A stretch of 5,300 nt of DNA from CALHAX01 sp039816705 (GTDB taxonomy: Bacteria > Pseudomonadota > Alphaproteobacteria > Rhizobiales > CALHAX01), in contig JBCBXF010000218.1 of the NCBI GenBank assembly GCA_039816705.1, positions 1 to 5,300 on the forward strand. Direction: 5' to 3'. Both the position numbers and the translations under genes were made by a program. This document shows, one piece after another, positions 1 to 5,298 of the stretch (position 1 is its first letter; each line of letters begins with the position of its first letter). The notes under the pieces are model-generated. The model did not search any database. It was not told where the DNA came from and saw only the letters and a program-made list of their open reading frames with translations.

Positions 1-1044
1 ACCGAGCATGAAGGCCGCCATCGCCAGGCGGCCATTGAACGGTGTTGCAGCCGCTGCCCCGGCGTCAACCACCACGAGCTTGGATGCGCTTGCAAGCGTA
101 CTGTCCAACGTCGACATGCACGAGACAAGCAGGGCGATGTTGAACAGAAGAACGGGCGTCATGCCGAACAGCCGCTCAAGCGTCGTGATCAGCGTTTCAT
201 CCGGCAGCTTGGCGATGCCCGCATACGTCCCGATCAGGCCGAACGCCATGATACACGCCATCGAAAGCCACGCGGCATGCATAAAACTCCGCCGTGTTGT
301 ATCCCGGTCTGCAATCAGTCCCCGATCCATCATCACCGGATCGTGCATCGGATAGCTCCAGACCTGCAGCAGCGCGACGGCAAGCAGGATCCATCCCGGG
401 TTCTCGATCGCGGGTGATGACGCGAGGACACTGCCAATGTCGAAACCGCCGCCCGCCACGCTCATCACAAGGAAGATCACAAGCACAGCAAGGAACACGA
501 CCATCTGCAGCACGTCCGTGCGGATAGAGGCATGCAACCCGCCGACGCCTGCATAGAGCAGCGTGACGGCGCCAACCGCGAGCACGGCGCCCGCATAGGC
601 CATCGATCCAGCCGCCCCGAAGATCGCGCCGATCACCAGCAGGTTGGCAAACACTTCGGAAAGCAACCGCACTCCACTGACAAAATTGAATGCGAGCGGC
701 CCGGAGATACCAAAGCGATCCGCGAGAAATGACTGCACACTCGTGAAGCCATGCCGGAAGCGCAGCGAGTCGATGATTGCCGCACCTGTGAGAAAGGAGA
801 GATAGTACGCCGTGTAAGCCAGCGCCCCCCCGATCCCGTAGAAATATCCGAGGATCGCCGCGTTCATGATCGAACGCGCAAAAATCCATGTGGTCACCTG
901 GCTGAGTGTCAGTGCGAGCACGCCGGGTGCGCGACCTTCAGGACTGCGGCCAGAGAAAAATGATTCGACGGTTTCCGCGCGCGAGGTGAGCGCAAACGAA
1001 GCAAGCGCCATGGCGATGATTACGCCGACGAGGATGAGTGTCAT
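1..1044 (-). CDS. Sodium:solute symporter (SSS family), N-terminal part, cut by left edge
   Basis: Seen: an uninterrupted minus-strand frame of 348 codons from an ATG at 1044 to the window edge, with no stop. The product is very hydrophobic. It starts with MTLILVGVIIAMALASFAL (first helix), then SGR at 31-33, the motif GGLHASIRTDVLQ at about 168-180, WSYPMHDPVMMDRG at about 229-242, and CMSTLDSTLASASKL at about 309-323. Known: GGL..(I/V).TD..Q and the late Ser-Thr helix, which supplies the Na2 sodium site in PutP and vSGLT, are SSS (TC 2.A.21) hallmarks. These inner-membrane proteins couple Na+ entry to uptake of amino acids, sugars or carboxylates. The substrate cannot be told from this part. 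Members are usually 450-600 residues, so 100 or more residues lie off the left edge. An in-frame TGA at 1096-1098 limits the start. ATG 1044 begins a good first helix, though its Shine-Dalgarno is weak. In some proteobacteria this domain is fused to a sensor kinase, and the missing end would decide that. Confidence 0.92.
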   Translation of the reverse strand, partial: MTLILVGVIIAMALASFALTSRAETVESFFSGRSPEGRAPGVLALTLSQVTTWIFARSIMNAAILGYFYGIGGALAYTAYYLSFLTGAAIIDSLRFRHGFTSVQSFLADRFGISGPLAFNFVSGVRLLSEVFANLLVIGAIFGAAGSMAYAGAVLAVGAVTLLYAGVGGLHASIRTDVLQMVVFLAVLVIFLVMSVAGGGFDIGSVLASSPAIENPGWILLAVALLQVWSYPMHDPVMMDRGLIADRDTTRRSFMHAAWLSMACIMAFGLIGTYAGIAKLPDETLITTLERLFGMTPVLLFNIALLVSCMSTLDSTLASASKLVVVDAGAAAATPFNGRLAMAAFMLG

Positions 1045-1191
1045 AGAAGTCAATCCGGAAGTCAGGAGTGCAGCGCGGCGAGGGCGCGGGTCTGCTCAAG
1101 TTTATTGCATGTAACGTAACGGACCGGAGACACGTTCGCTTGATGAGATCAGGTGCGAGCGGTCGCCCACATCATCCATGCGACGGGACAT

Positions 1192-1575
1192 GTGTTGACG
1201 CGAACGTATCCGAACATCGCCCCTGATGGGGTCGCGTTGCTCGAAGGGTTGGCGACAGACAACTCGAAAGCGTGGTTCAACGCGCACCGCGAAGACGCCA
1301 AATCGCGCCTGCTCGACCCCATGCCGGTGTGCTGTAAACGTCGGCGAATGCCGACCTCCTACTGGCTGACGAGAATCCGCTCAAATCGATGTCGCGGGGT
1401 TTTGCCGAACACGCCGACCAAAAGCATGCTGAGTTCTTGCAGTTCCAGAGCCTCGTCGCGCAAAGCCGGTGCCGAAGTCAGCGTGGCTGGATGGCAGCGT
1501 TGTGGCCAGCATGGTAACGCGCGCGGCCCTCAAGTCCCTTTGGTCGCGACGCCATGTGACGTCCAACAGCGCTGA
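1192..1575 (+). pseudogene. Decayed DUF2461-family gene (internal deletion plus frameshift)
   Basis: Seen: three pieces of one family in consecutive frames. Piece 1 (about 1192-1323, GTG start possible) reads IAPDGVALLEGLATDNSKAW followed by FNAHREDAKSRLLDPM, the usual DUF2461 N-terminus. Piece 2 (1338-1466, next frame, preceded by TAA at 1335-1337) reads NPLKSMSRGFAEHADQKHAE then FLQFQSLVAQ, matching the family's C-terminal LK..P.GF..H region. Piece 3 (1466 to about 1545, another frame) reads PVPKSAWLDGSVVASMVTRA, the usual tail. Known: DUF2461 proteins are about 220 residues and their function is unestablished. Inference: roughly 100 central residues were lost at 1321-1340, and one base was lost near 1464-1466, since restoring it gives VAQ-x-PVPKSAWLDG. 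A third shift may lie near 1531-1540, after which a frame reads PLVAT and ends at TGA 1573-1575. I see no other strong reading of this stretch. The family call rests on remembered consensus. Confidence 0.8.
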
Positions 1576-1603
1576 CGGAGACATAACTCCCCGATCAGCG
1601 CTG
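1567..1603. terminator. Stem-loop just downstream of ndk; possible terminator without a T tract
   Basis: CAGCGCTGA at 1567-1575 is the exact reverse complement of TCAGCGCTG at 1595-1603, a 9-bp stem. An inner GGAG/CTCC stem (1577-1580 with 1587-1590) closes a 6-base loop. It lies 9 bases beyond the ndk stop on the minus strand and at the very end of the DUF2461 remnant on the plus strand. Neither side has a clear run of T, so a simple intrinsic terminator is uncertain. It could instead protect the ndk mRNA 3' end. Confidence 0.45.
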
Positions 1604-1612
1604 CCGCGTCAG

Positions 1613-2035
1613 TCAGCCGACAATCTCAGCGTCTGTGAAGTTCATCTCGATCTCGGCTTTCGCATTCTCAGCGCTGTCGGAGCCATGCACGGAATTGCGC
1701 TCGATATTCTCGGCAAACGCCTTGCGGATTGTGCCTTCATCAGCATCGTCGGGGTTGGTCGCGCCCATGACTTCGCGGTTCTTCGCGACCGCATTCTCGC
1801 CTTCGAGCACCTGAACCACGATCGGGCCCGATGTCATAAACGATACGAGATCATTGTAGAACGGGCGCTCGGCGTGCACGGCATAAAAAGCTTTCGCCTG
1901 GTCTTCGCTCCAGTGGACGCGCTTGGATGCGACAACGCGCAGGCCTGCATCTTCCATCATGGCGATGATCTTGCCAGTCAGGTTACGAGCCGTGGCATCG
2001 GGTTTGATGATCGAAAAAGTGCGTTCCGTGGCCAT
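1613..2035 (-). CDS. ndk: Nucleoside diphosphate kinase
   Basis: The enzyme moves the gamma-phosphate of ATP to nucleoside diphosphates through a phosphohistidine intermediate, balancing cytosolic NTP and dNTP pools. Seen: a complete 140-residue protein, the usual bacterial length, with every canonical active-site residue in place. These are K11 in IIKPDA, Y51 and F59 in YAVHAERPFYNDL, R87, T93 in GATNP, R104 in GTIRK, N114, and the catalytic H117 in RNSVHGSDS, followed by S119 and D120. The start is ATG at 2033-2035, with GGGGA (2042-2046 on the minus strand) 6 bases upstream, a good Shine-Dalgarno at normal spacing. The gene is divergent from the ABC-F gene (170-bp gap). It is followed by a stem-loop and then the DUF2461 remnant on the opposite strand, so it is probably transcribed alone. 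Nothing about it looks abnormal. Confidence 0.99.
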   Translation of the reverse strand: MATERTFSIIKPDATARNLTGKIIAMMEDAGLRVVASKRVHWSEDQAKAFYAVHAERPFYNDLVSFMTSGPIVVQVLEGENAVAKNREVMGATNPDDADEGTIRKAFAENIERNSVHGSDSAENAKAEIEMNFTDAEIVG

Positions 2036-2099
2036 GAGAGGTCCCCGTTTGATGTTGGCCCGCAGTGCGGACGCGACAGTGAATTGCGTGAATGCGCGC

Positions 2100-2128
2100 C
2101 TTATAGCGACGACCTCCGGGCGCTACAA
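2100..2128 (-). promoter_or_regulatory. Putative sigma70-type promoter of ndk
   Basis: On the minus strand, TTGTAG (2123-2128) and TATAAG (2100-2105) are separated by exactly 17 bases. The -10 hexamer matches TATAAT at five of six positions. The -35 hexamer keeps the TTG core common in alphaproteobacterial promoters. Transcription would start near 2093, giving a leader of about 57 bases before the ndk ATG. I saw no comparably good promoter for the divergent ABC-F gene. This is pattern matching only. Confidence 0.45.
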
Positions 2129-2205
2129 GCGTCCCGGGCTCGCGAACGCAGGCCTCTCGGGCAATGAGGGTGACGAAGCGGGCATCCCATGTGTAAGACC
2201 GCGCC

Positions 2206-4122
2206 ATGCTGCACCTGAACGACATCACCTATCGCATCGAAGGCCGCCTGCTGCTGGAAAAGGCGACAGCGGCAATTCCGAGCGGTCACAAGGTTGGCCT
2301 TGTCGGCCGTAACGGCACGGGCAAGACCACGCTTCTGCGCCTGATCACGGGCGAGATCGCGGCGGATGATGGCGCGATCCAGACCGGCCGCAACATGCGG
2401 ATTGGTACTGTCGCGCAGGAAGCACCGGGCGGCAGCGACACCCTGATCGACACGGTGCTTGCTGCCGATACCGAGCGGACCGCGCTGATGACGGAGGCAG
2501 AGACCGCAACGGATCCCGACCGTATCGCCGAAATCCAGCTCCGCCTGACAGATATCGACGCCTACTCCGCTCCGGCACGCGCGGCGACCATCCTCGCAGG
2601 GCTCGGGTTCGACGAAGCCGCGCAACAAAAGCCATGCGCGGAGTTCTCCGGCGGCTGGCGCATGCGGGTCGCGCTGGCGGCTGCGCTTTTCGATGCACCG
2701 GACATTTTGCTCCTCGATGAGCCGACCAATTATCTCGACCTTGAAGGTGCGTTATGGTTAGAGCAGTTTCTCGCCAAGTATCCGCACACCATCGTGATCG
2801 TCAGCCACGATCGCGATCTTCTGAACACGTCGGTCAACGCTATCCTGCATCTCGATCAGCACAAGTTGACGCTCTACACTGGCGGCTATGACGCATTTGA
2901 AGCGACGCGGCGCGAGCGTCAGCGCCTCGACCTGAAAATGCAGAAGAAGCAGGAAGACGCCCGTAAACACATGCAGGGTTTTGTCGACCGGTTCCGTGCG
3001 CAAGCCAACAAGGCGCGTCAGGCTCAGAGTCGCATCAAGGCGCTTGAGCGGATGAAACCCATCGCCGCGCAGATCGAAAATCAGGTCACACCGTTCAACT
3101 TTCCCGATCCGGAGAAAATTCTCGCAAGCCCGCTCGTGCGGATGGAAGATGTCGATGTCGGCTACGAGGAAGGAAAACCCGTCCTGCGAGACATCTCGAC
3201 CCGCCTCGACCACGACGACCGCATTGGCCTGCTCGGCACCAACGGCAATGGCAAGTCGACGTTCGCCAAGCTGGTCTCCGGTCGCCTCGATCCAATGGAC
3301 GGCAAGCGCTACGCATCGAAAAAGATGATCGTAGGTTACTTCGCCCAGCATCAAATGGATGAACTTGACGAGCGCAAGACGCCCTATGATCTGATTGCCG
3401 AGCTCATGCCGGACAACACCGAGGCGCAGAAACGCGCCAAACTCGGTGCGCTGGGCTTCGGCGCCGACAAGGCGGACACAAAGTGTGAAAAACTGTCAGG
3501 TGGCGAAAAGGCGCGCATGCTTTTCGCTCTGGCCACGTTCCACAAGCCGCATCTGCTGATCCTCGATGAGCCAACGAACCACCTCGACGTCGACAGCCGA
3601 GAGTCGCTCATCCATGCCGTCAACGCCTACTCAGGCGCCGTAATCCTGATCAGTCACGACCGGCATCTGCTGGAGGCCTGCGCGGAACGATTGTGGATCG
3701 TACGTGATGGCGCTGTGACGACATTTGACGATGATCTTGAAGCCTATCGCAGGATCTGCCTCGCCGAGCGTGGCGGCCGCAAACCAGGTAAATCGAAAAA
3801 AGCGGGCGCGGGTGCTCAGGACGGCAACGCGCCAGCGCAGGATACACGCAGCAAGGCAGAACGTCGTCGCGCTGCCGCGGAGGCTCGGGAACAGCTCTCC
3901 AATCTGCGCAAGGACGTGCGCCGCTATGAGCGAGAGATGGAAACGCTCGCACAGAGACTTAAGACGCTTGATGCGAAGCTGGGTGACGAGGCGCTGTATG
4001 AAGATGATCCGGCGAAGGCCGCGCGCCTTGCCAAGGAGCGGGCCCATATCGTCGCGTTACAAAAAGCGAGTGAAGAGGCGTGGCTTAAGGCGAGTGAACT
4101 GCTTGAGGTGGCGTCAGGTTAG
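2206..4122 (+). CDS. ABC-F family ATPase, YheS-like
   Basis: Seen: 638 residues with two ATP-binding cassettes and no membrane segments. Cassette 1 has Walker A GRNGTGKT (34-41), Q-loop Q71, signature FSGGWRMR (147-154), Walker B ILLLDEP (from 167) and switch H201. A basic helical linker at about 225-305, containing DRFRAQANKARQAQSRIKAL, matches the P-site tRNA interaction motif region. Cassette 2 has GTNGNGKS (344-351), Q381, LSGGEKAR (430-437), LILDEP (from 451) and H484. A low-complexity Lys/Gly/Ala stretch (about 522-548) leads to a charged coiled coil (about 549-633). Known: ABC-F proteins bind the ribosomal E site and help stalled or particular translation states. The linker, FSGGWRMR, GYFAQHQ and the coiled coil with LGD.ALY agree with E. 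coli YheS (about 637 residues) from memory. An in-frame TAA at 2194-2196 leaves ATG 2206 as the only good start, yet no clear Shine-Dalgarno precedes it. It is divergent from ndk. A resistance role is possible but not suggested by this subgroup. Confidence 0.96.
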   Translation: MLHLNDITYRIEGRLLLEKATAAIPSGHKVGLVGRNGTGKTTLLRLITGEIAADDGAIQTGRNMRIGTVAQEAPGGSDTLIDTVLAADTERTALMTEAETATDPDRIAEIQLRLTDIDAYSAPARAATILAGLGFDEAAQQKPCAEFSGGWRMRVALAAALFDAPDILLLDEPTNYLDLEGALWLEQFLAKYPHTIVIVSHDRDLLNTSVNAILHLDQHKLTLYTGGYDAFEATRRERQRLDLKMQKKQEDARKHMQGFVDRFRAQANKARQAQSRIKALERMKPIAAQIENQVTPFNFPDPEKILASPLVRMEDVDVGYEEGKPVLRDISTRLDHDDRIGLLGTNGNGKSTFAKLVSGRLDPMDGKRYASKKMIVGYFAQHQMDELDERKTPYDLIAELMPDNTEAQKRAKLGALGFGADKADTKCEKLSGGEKARMLFALATFHKPHLLILDEPTNHLDVDSRESLIHAVNAYSGAVILISHDRHLLEACAERLWIVRDGAVTTFDDDLEAYRRICLAERGGRKPGKSKKAGAGAQDGNAPAQDTRSKAERRRAAAEAREQLSNLRKDVRRYEREMETLAQRLKTLDAKLGDEALYEDDPAKAARLAKERAHIVALQKASEEAWLKASELLEVASG

Positions 4123-4125
4123 GGT

Positions 4126-4181
4126 GTGCACGGATCTGACGGTGTGACGGACAGATTTTTGCTCCGCACGGCAACTTTTTT
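4126..4181 (+). terminator. Weak candidate terminator after the ABC-F gene
   Basis: Beginning 4 bases after the ABC-F stop, ATCTG (4134-4138) can pair with CAGAT (4152-4156), which runs straight into five T (4156-4160). GTGC plus GGA (4126-4129, 4132-4134) can pair with TCCGCAC (4163-4169) as an alternative or enclosing stem, followed by a T6 run at 4176-4181. The stems are short and interrupted and the loops large, so this is only a possibility. The T-rich context is unusual for this GC-rich window. Confidence 0.3.
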
Positions 4182-4204
4182 GAATTTGCCTCGAATTTTA
4201 CCAA

Positions 4205-4227
4205 GTTTGAAGCAGAGTTGTTCAAAC
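4205..4227. repeat. 7-bp perfect inverted repeat upstream of the small membrane protein gene
   Basis: GTTTGAA (4205-4211) and TTCAAAC (4221-4227) are exact reverse complements separated by 9 bases. The site lies 53 bases before the ATG at 4280, within the AT-rich leader or promoter region. The 16-bp centre-to-centre spacing could suit a dimeric regulator on DNA, or it could be an RNA hairpin in the leader. No known operator consensus is recognised. Confidence 0.4.
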
Positions 4228-4279
4228 CTCTTTGCGATACCTTTCCACGAAACACGGAAATGACGGACGGGTTACGCAA

Positions 4280-4582
4280 ATGATTTCACTTCAATTCGTG
4301 CTAGTGCTGGCTATTGGCGCTGGCTGCGGATGGTTCGCCGCTCAGATCACCGGACTGCGCACACGCGGTCTTGCGACAGATATGACCGTCGGCGTTATCG
4401 GCGCCGCACTTACCGCACTTGTGCTGCCGGAGTTCCTCGCCTGGGGGCGTCTGCTTGCACTGGTTTCCGGCTCGGTATTTTTCTCCTGCATCATGCTATT
4501 GTGTGTGGCTGTTTTCCGCAAGCGCCGCGCGGCACGCCAACGCCGCCTCGCACCGGAAGAGCGCCTCGCAACGCAGGCCTGA
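4280..4582 (+). CDS. Small membrane protein, YeaQ/GlsB (transglycosylase-associated) type
   Basis: Seen: 100 residues with three hydrophobic segments at about 3-22, 35-54 and 58-82. Glycine-rich helices include GAGCGWFAAQ and the stretch RGLATDMTVGVIGAALTALV, and the tail FRKRRAARQRR is strongly basic. Known: the GlsB/YeaQ/YmgE family (transglycosylase-associated proteins) has this size, three helices, a G...G.(I/V)A motif in helix 1, a GD/TD.(I/V)GI(I/V)GA motif in helix 2 and an Arg-rich end. These are inner-membrane proteins of unsettled function, often stress-induced. The assignment is by pattern, since the third helix here lacks the usual GA.(I/L)LL. ATG 4280 is preferred because it starts directly at the first helix. 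An in-frame TTG at 4232 would add 16 polar residues (MRYLSTKHG...). GACGGACGGG at 4262-4271 is a weak Shine-Dalgarno. The gene stands alone and converges with the methyltransferase gene. Confidence 0.75.
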   Translation: MISLQFVLVLAIGAGCGWFAAQITGLRTRGLATDMTVGVIGAALTALVLPEFLAWGRLLALVSGSVFFSCIMLLCVAVFRKRRAARQRRLAPEERLATQA

Positions 4583-4639
4583 ACAACGGTCTCCGAATTT
4601 CAGGCCATGCTCTCAGGGCCTGAGCTGCACGATCAGGCC
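4576..4639. repeat. Four alternating 7-bp inverted elements between convergent genes
   Basis: GGCCTGA occurs at 4576-4582 and 4617-4623, and its reverse complement TCAGGCC at 4600-4606 and 4633-4639, in strict alternation. Any neighbouring pair can form a hairpin: first-second (extends to 8 bp, 15-base loop), second-third (10-base loop) and third-fourth (9-base loop). The three hairpins are mutually exclusive where they share an arm. The first copy contains the TGA stop codon (4580-4582) of the small membrane protein gene. Confidence 0.7.
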
Positions 4640-4645
4640 ATTTTG
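4617..4645 (+). terminator. Likely intrinsic terminator of the small membrane protein gene
   Basis: The 7-bp GC-rich stem GGCCTGA/TCAGGCC (4617-4623 with 4633-4639, 9-base loop) is followed by ATTTTG (4640-4645), giving a short T tract on the plus strand, 34 bases past the stop codon. On the minus strand the same stem follows the methyltransferase stop (4660), but without a T tract. It therefore looks better as a plus-strand terminator than a bidirectional one. Confidence 0.5.
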
Positions 4646-4659
4646 TAAGGCATGCGCTT

Positions 4660-5298
4660 TCAATCCGTGGTGCGCGTCCACTCGCCCAGCCAATGCGGAA
4701 TCGGCGGCTCGCGCTGATCGCGAAACAAGTCCATCCGGTCGCGGGAGAGACCGGATGGCACACTTCGCTCCAGTGTCCCGCGCGCGATCGGCGTTGGCGG
4801 GCCGGGCTGACGCGCTTTATCGGCCCCCTCATTGAGCGCTGCACGCGTGATGACAAGCAATCGGCCCCCCGGCTTCACCGTCTCCGAGATGCAGCCGAGC
4901 GCTTCCGGCACCCGCTCAGGGTCAATCGCCTGTAGATTGTAACATTCGTGCACGAGATCGAATGCGCCGGTGAAGGAATCCGGCAAAGAAAAANNNNNNN
5001 NNNGATCGGGGAAACGGGTCCGCGCCCATTCGGCCGCGGTTGCCGACAGGTCAAAAGCCGTGACGCAATAGCCCGCAGCCGCCAGCAAAGCCGCATTGTC
5101 CCCAAGACCGCAGCCGACATCGAGCGCGGTTCGCCCGTCTCCAGGATTGTCTGCCAGCCAAGCGGCGAGCCTGTCCCGTGGCGCGGCATTCTCCCAGGGA
5201 ATGAAGCCGCTCTTGCCATCCGCCTTTGCGTAAAGCTCCTCGAACCACCGCTCGGGTGCGCCATCGGCCTGGGCGCGCGATTGCAGGTCGAACGACCA
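4660..5298 (-). CDS. Class I SAM-dependent methyltransferase, cut by right edge, interrupted by N gap
   Basis: Seen: one minus-strand frame from the window edge (first whole codon TGG at 5296-5298) to TGA at 4660-4662, 212 codons including four ambiguous ones. In order: WFEELYAKADGKSGFIPWE (18-36), then the SAM-binding motif I ALDVGCGLGDNAALLAAAG (58-76). Next come FDLS with D83, the usual acidic residue that binds the SAM ribose, then the motif IV region GAFDLVHECYNLQAI and the beta-5 motif VKPGGRLLVITR. The tail PPIPHWLGEWTR resembles the last strand of small-molecule methyltransferases of the TPMT/TehB-like type. The acceptor substrate is unknown. The N-terminal residues lie beyond the right edge; an in-frame TTG at 5088 is internal because it falls after motif I. 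The frame is kept across the gap. It converges with the small membrane protein gene, with 77 bases between stops. A 10-bp hairpin-forming repeat lies inside the gene at 4731-4758. Confidence 0.92.
   Translation of the reverse strand, partial: WSFDLQSRAQADGAPERWFEELYAKADGKSGFIPWENAAPRDRLAAWLADNPGDGRTALDVGCGLGDNAALLAAAGYCVTAFDLSATAAEWARTRFPDXXXXFSLPDSFTGAFDLVHECYNLQAIDPERVPEALGCISETVKPGGRLLVITRAALNEGADKARQPGPPTPIARGTLERSVPSGLSRDRMDLFRDQREPPIPHWLGEWTRTTD
4731..4758. repeat. 10-bp perfect inverted repeat inside the methyltransferase gene
   Basis: CCATCCGGTC (4731-4740) and GACCGGATGG (4749-4758) are exact reverse complements with an 8-base spacer. In the transcript this encodes PSGLSRDRMD near the C-terminus, about 70 bases before the stop. 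It is the longest perfect short-spacer inverted repeat I noticed in the window. No function is assigned. Confidence 0.6.
4994..5003. other. Assembly gap (10 N)
   Basis: Ten unresolved bases inside the methyltransferase gene, between RFPD and FSLPD in the product. The flanks stay in the same frame when ten bases are counted. The round number suggests a scaffolding placeholder and not a measured length. Confidence 0.98.

Noticed and set aside
197..889. Long minus-strand open frame (230 codons) inside the symporter gene
   Set aside because: It is in a different frame from the symporter and its product is Cys/Arg/His-rich with no family motif. It is a shadow of the GC-rich transporter gene.
1081..1150. 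Possible promoter for the symporter (TTACGT and CAATAA near a GTAACGTAAC direct repeat)
   Set aside because: The hexamers match consensus poorly and the spacing is not convincing; not listed as a feature.
1469..2167. Plus-strand open frame of 232 codons spanning the DUF2461 tail and the whole of ndk antisense
   Set aside because: Only its first 30 or so codons resemble anything (the DUF2461 tail). The rest is antisense to the well-supported ndk gene.
2758..3354. Minus-strand open frame of 198 codons within the ABC-F gene
   Set aside because: Antisense to a gene with all ATPase motifs in place; no recognisable domain.
2206..4122. ABC-F as an antibiotic-resistance determinant
   Set aside because: The domain layout with an extended C-terminal coiled coil matches the housekeeping YheS-like group, and there is no mobile or resistance context.
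4232..4279. TTG start giving a 16-residue N-terminal extension of the small membrane protein
   Set aside because: The added residues are polar and precede the first helix. ATG 4280 fits the family length better and has a weak upstream ribosome site.
4491..4856. Minus-strand open frame across the end of the methyltransferase and the small membrane protein gene
   Set aside because: It overlaps two better-supported genes and gives an Arg/Pro/Ala-rich product typical of off-frame GC-rich DNA.
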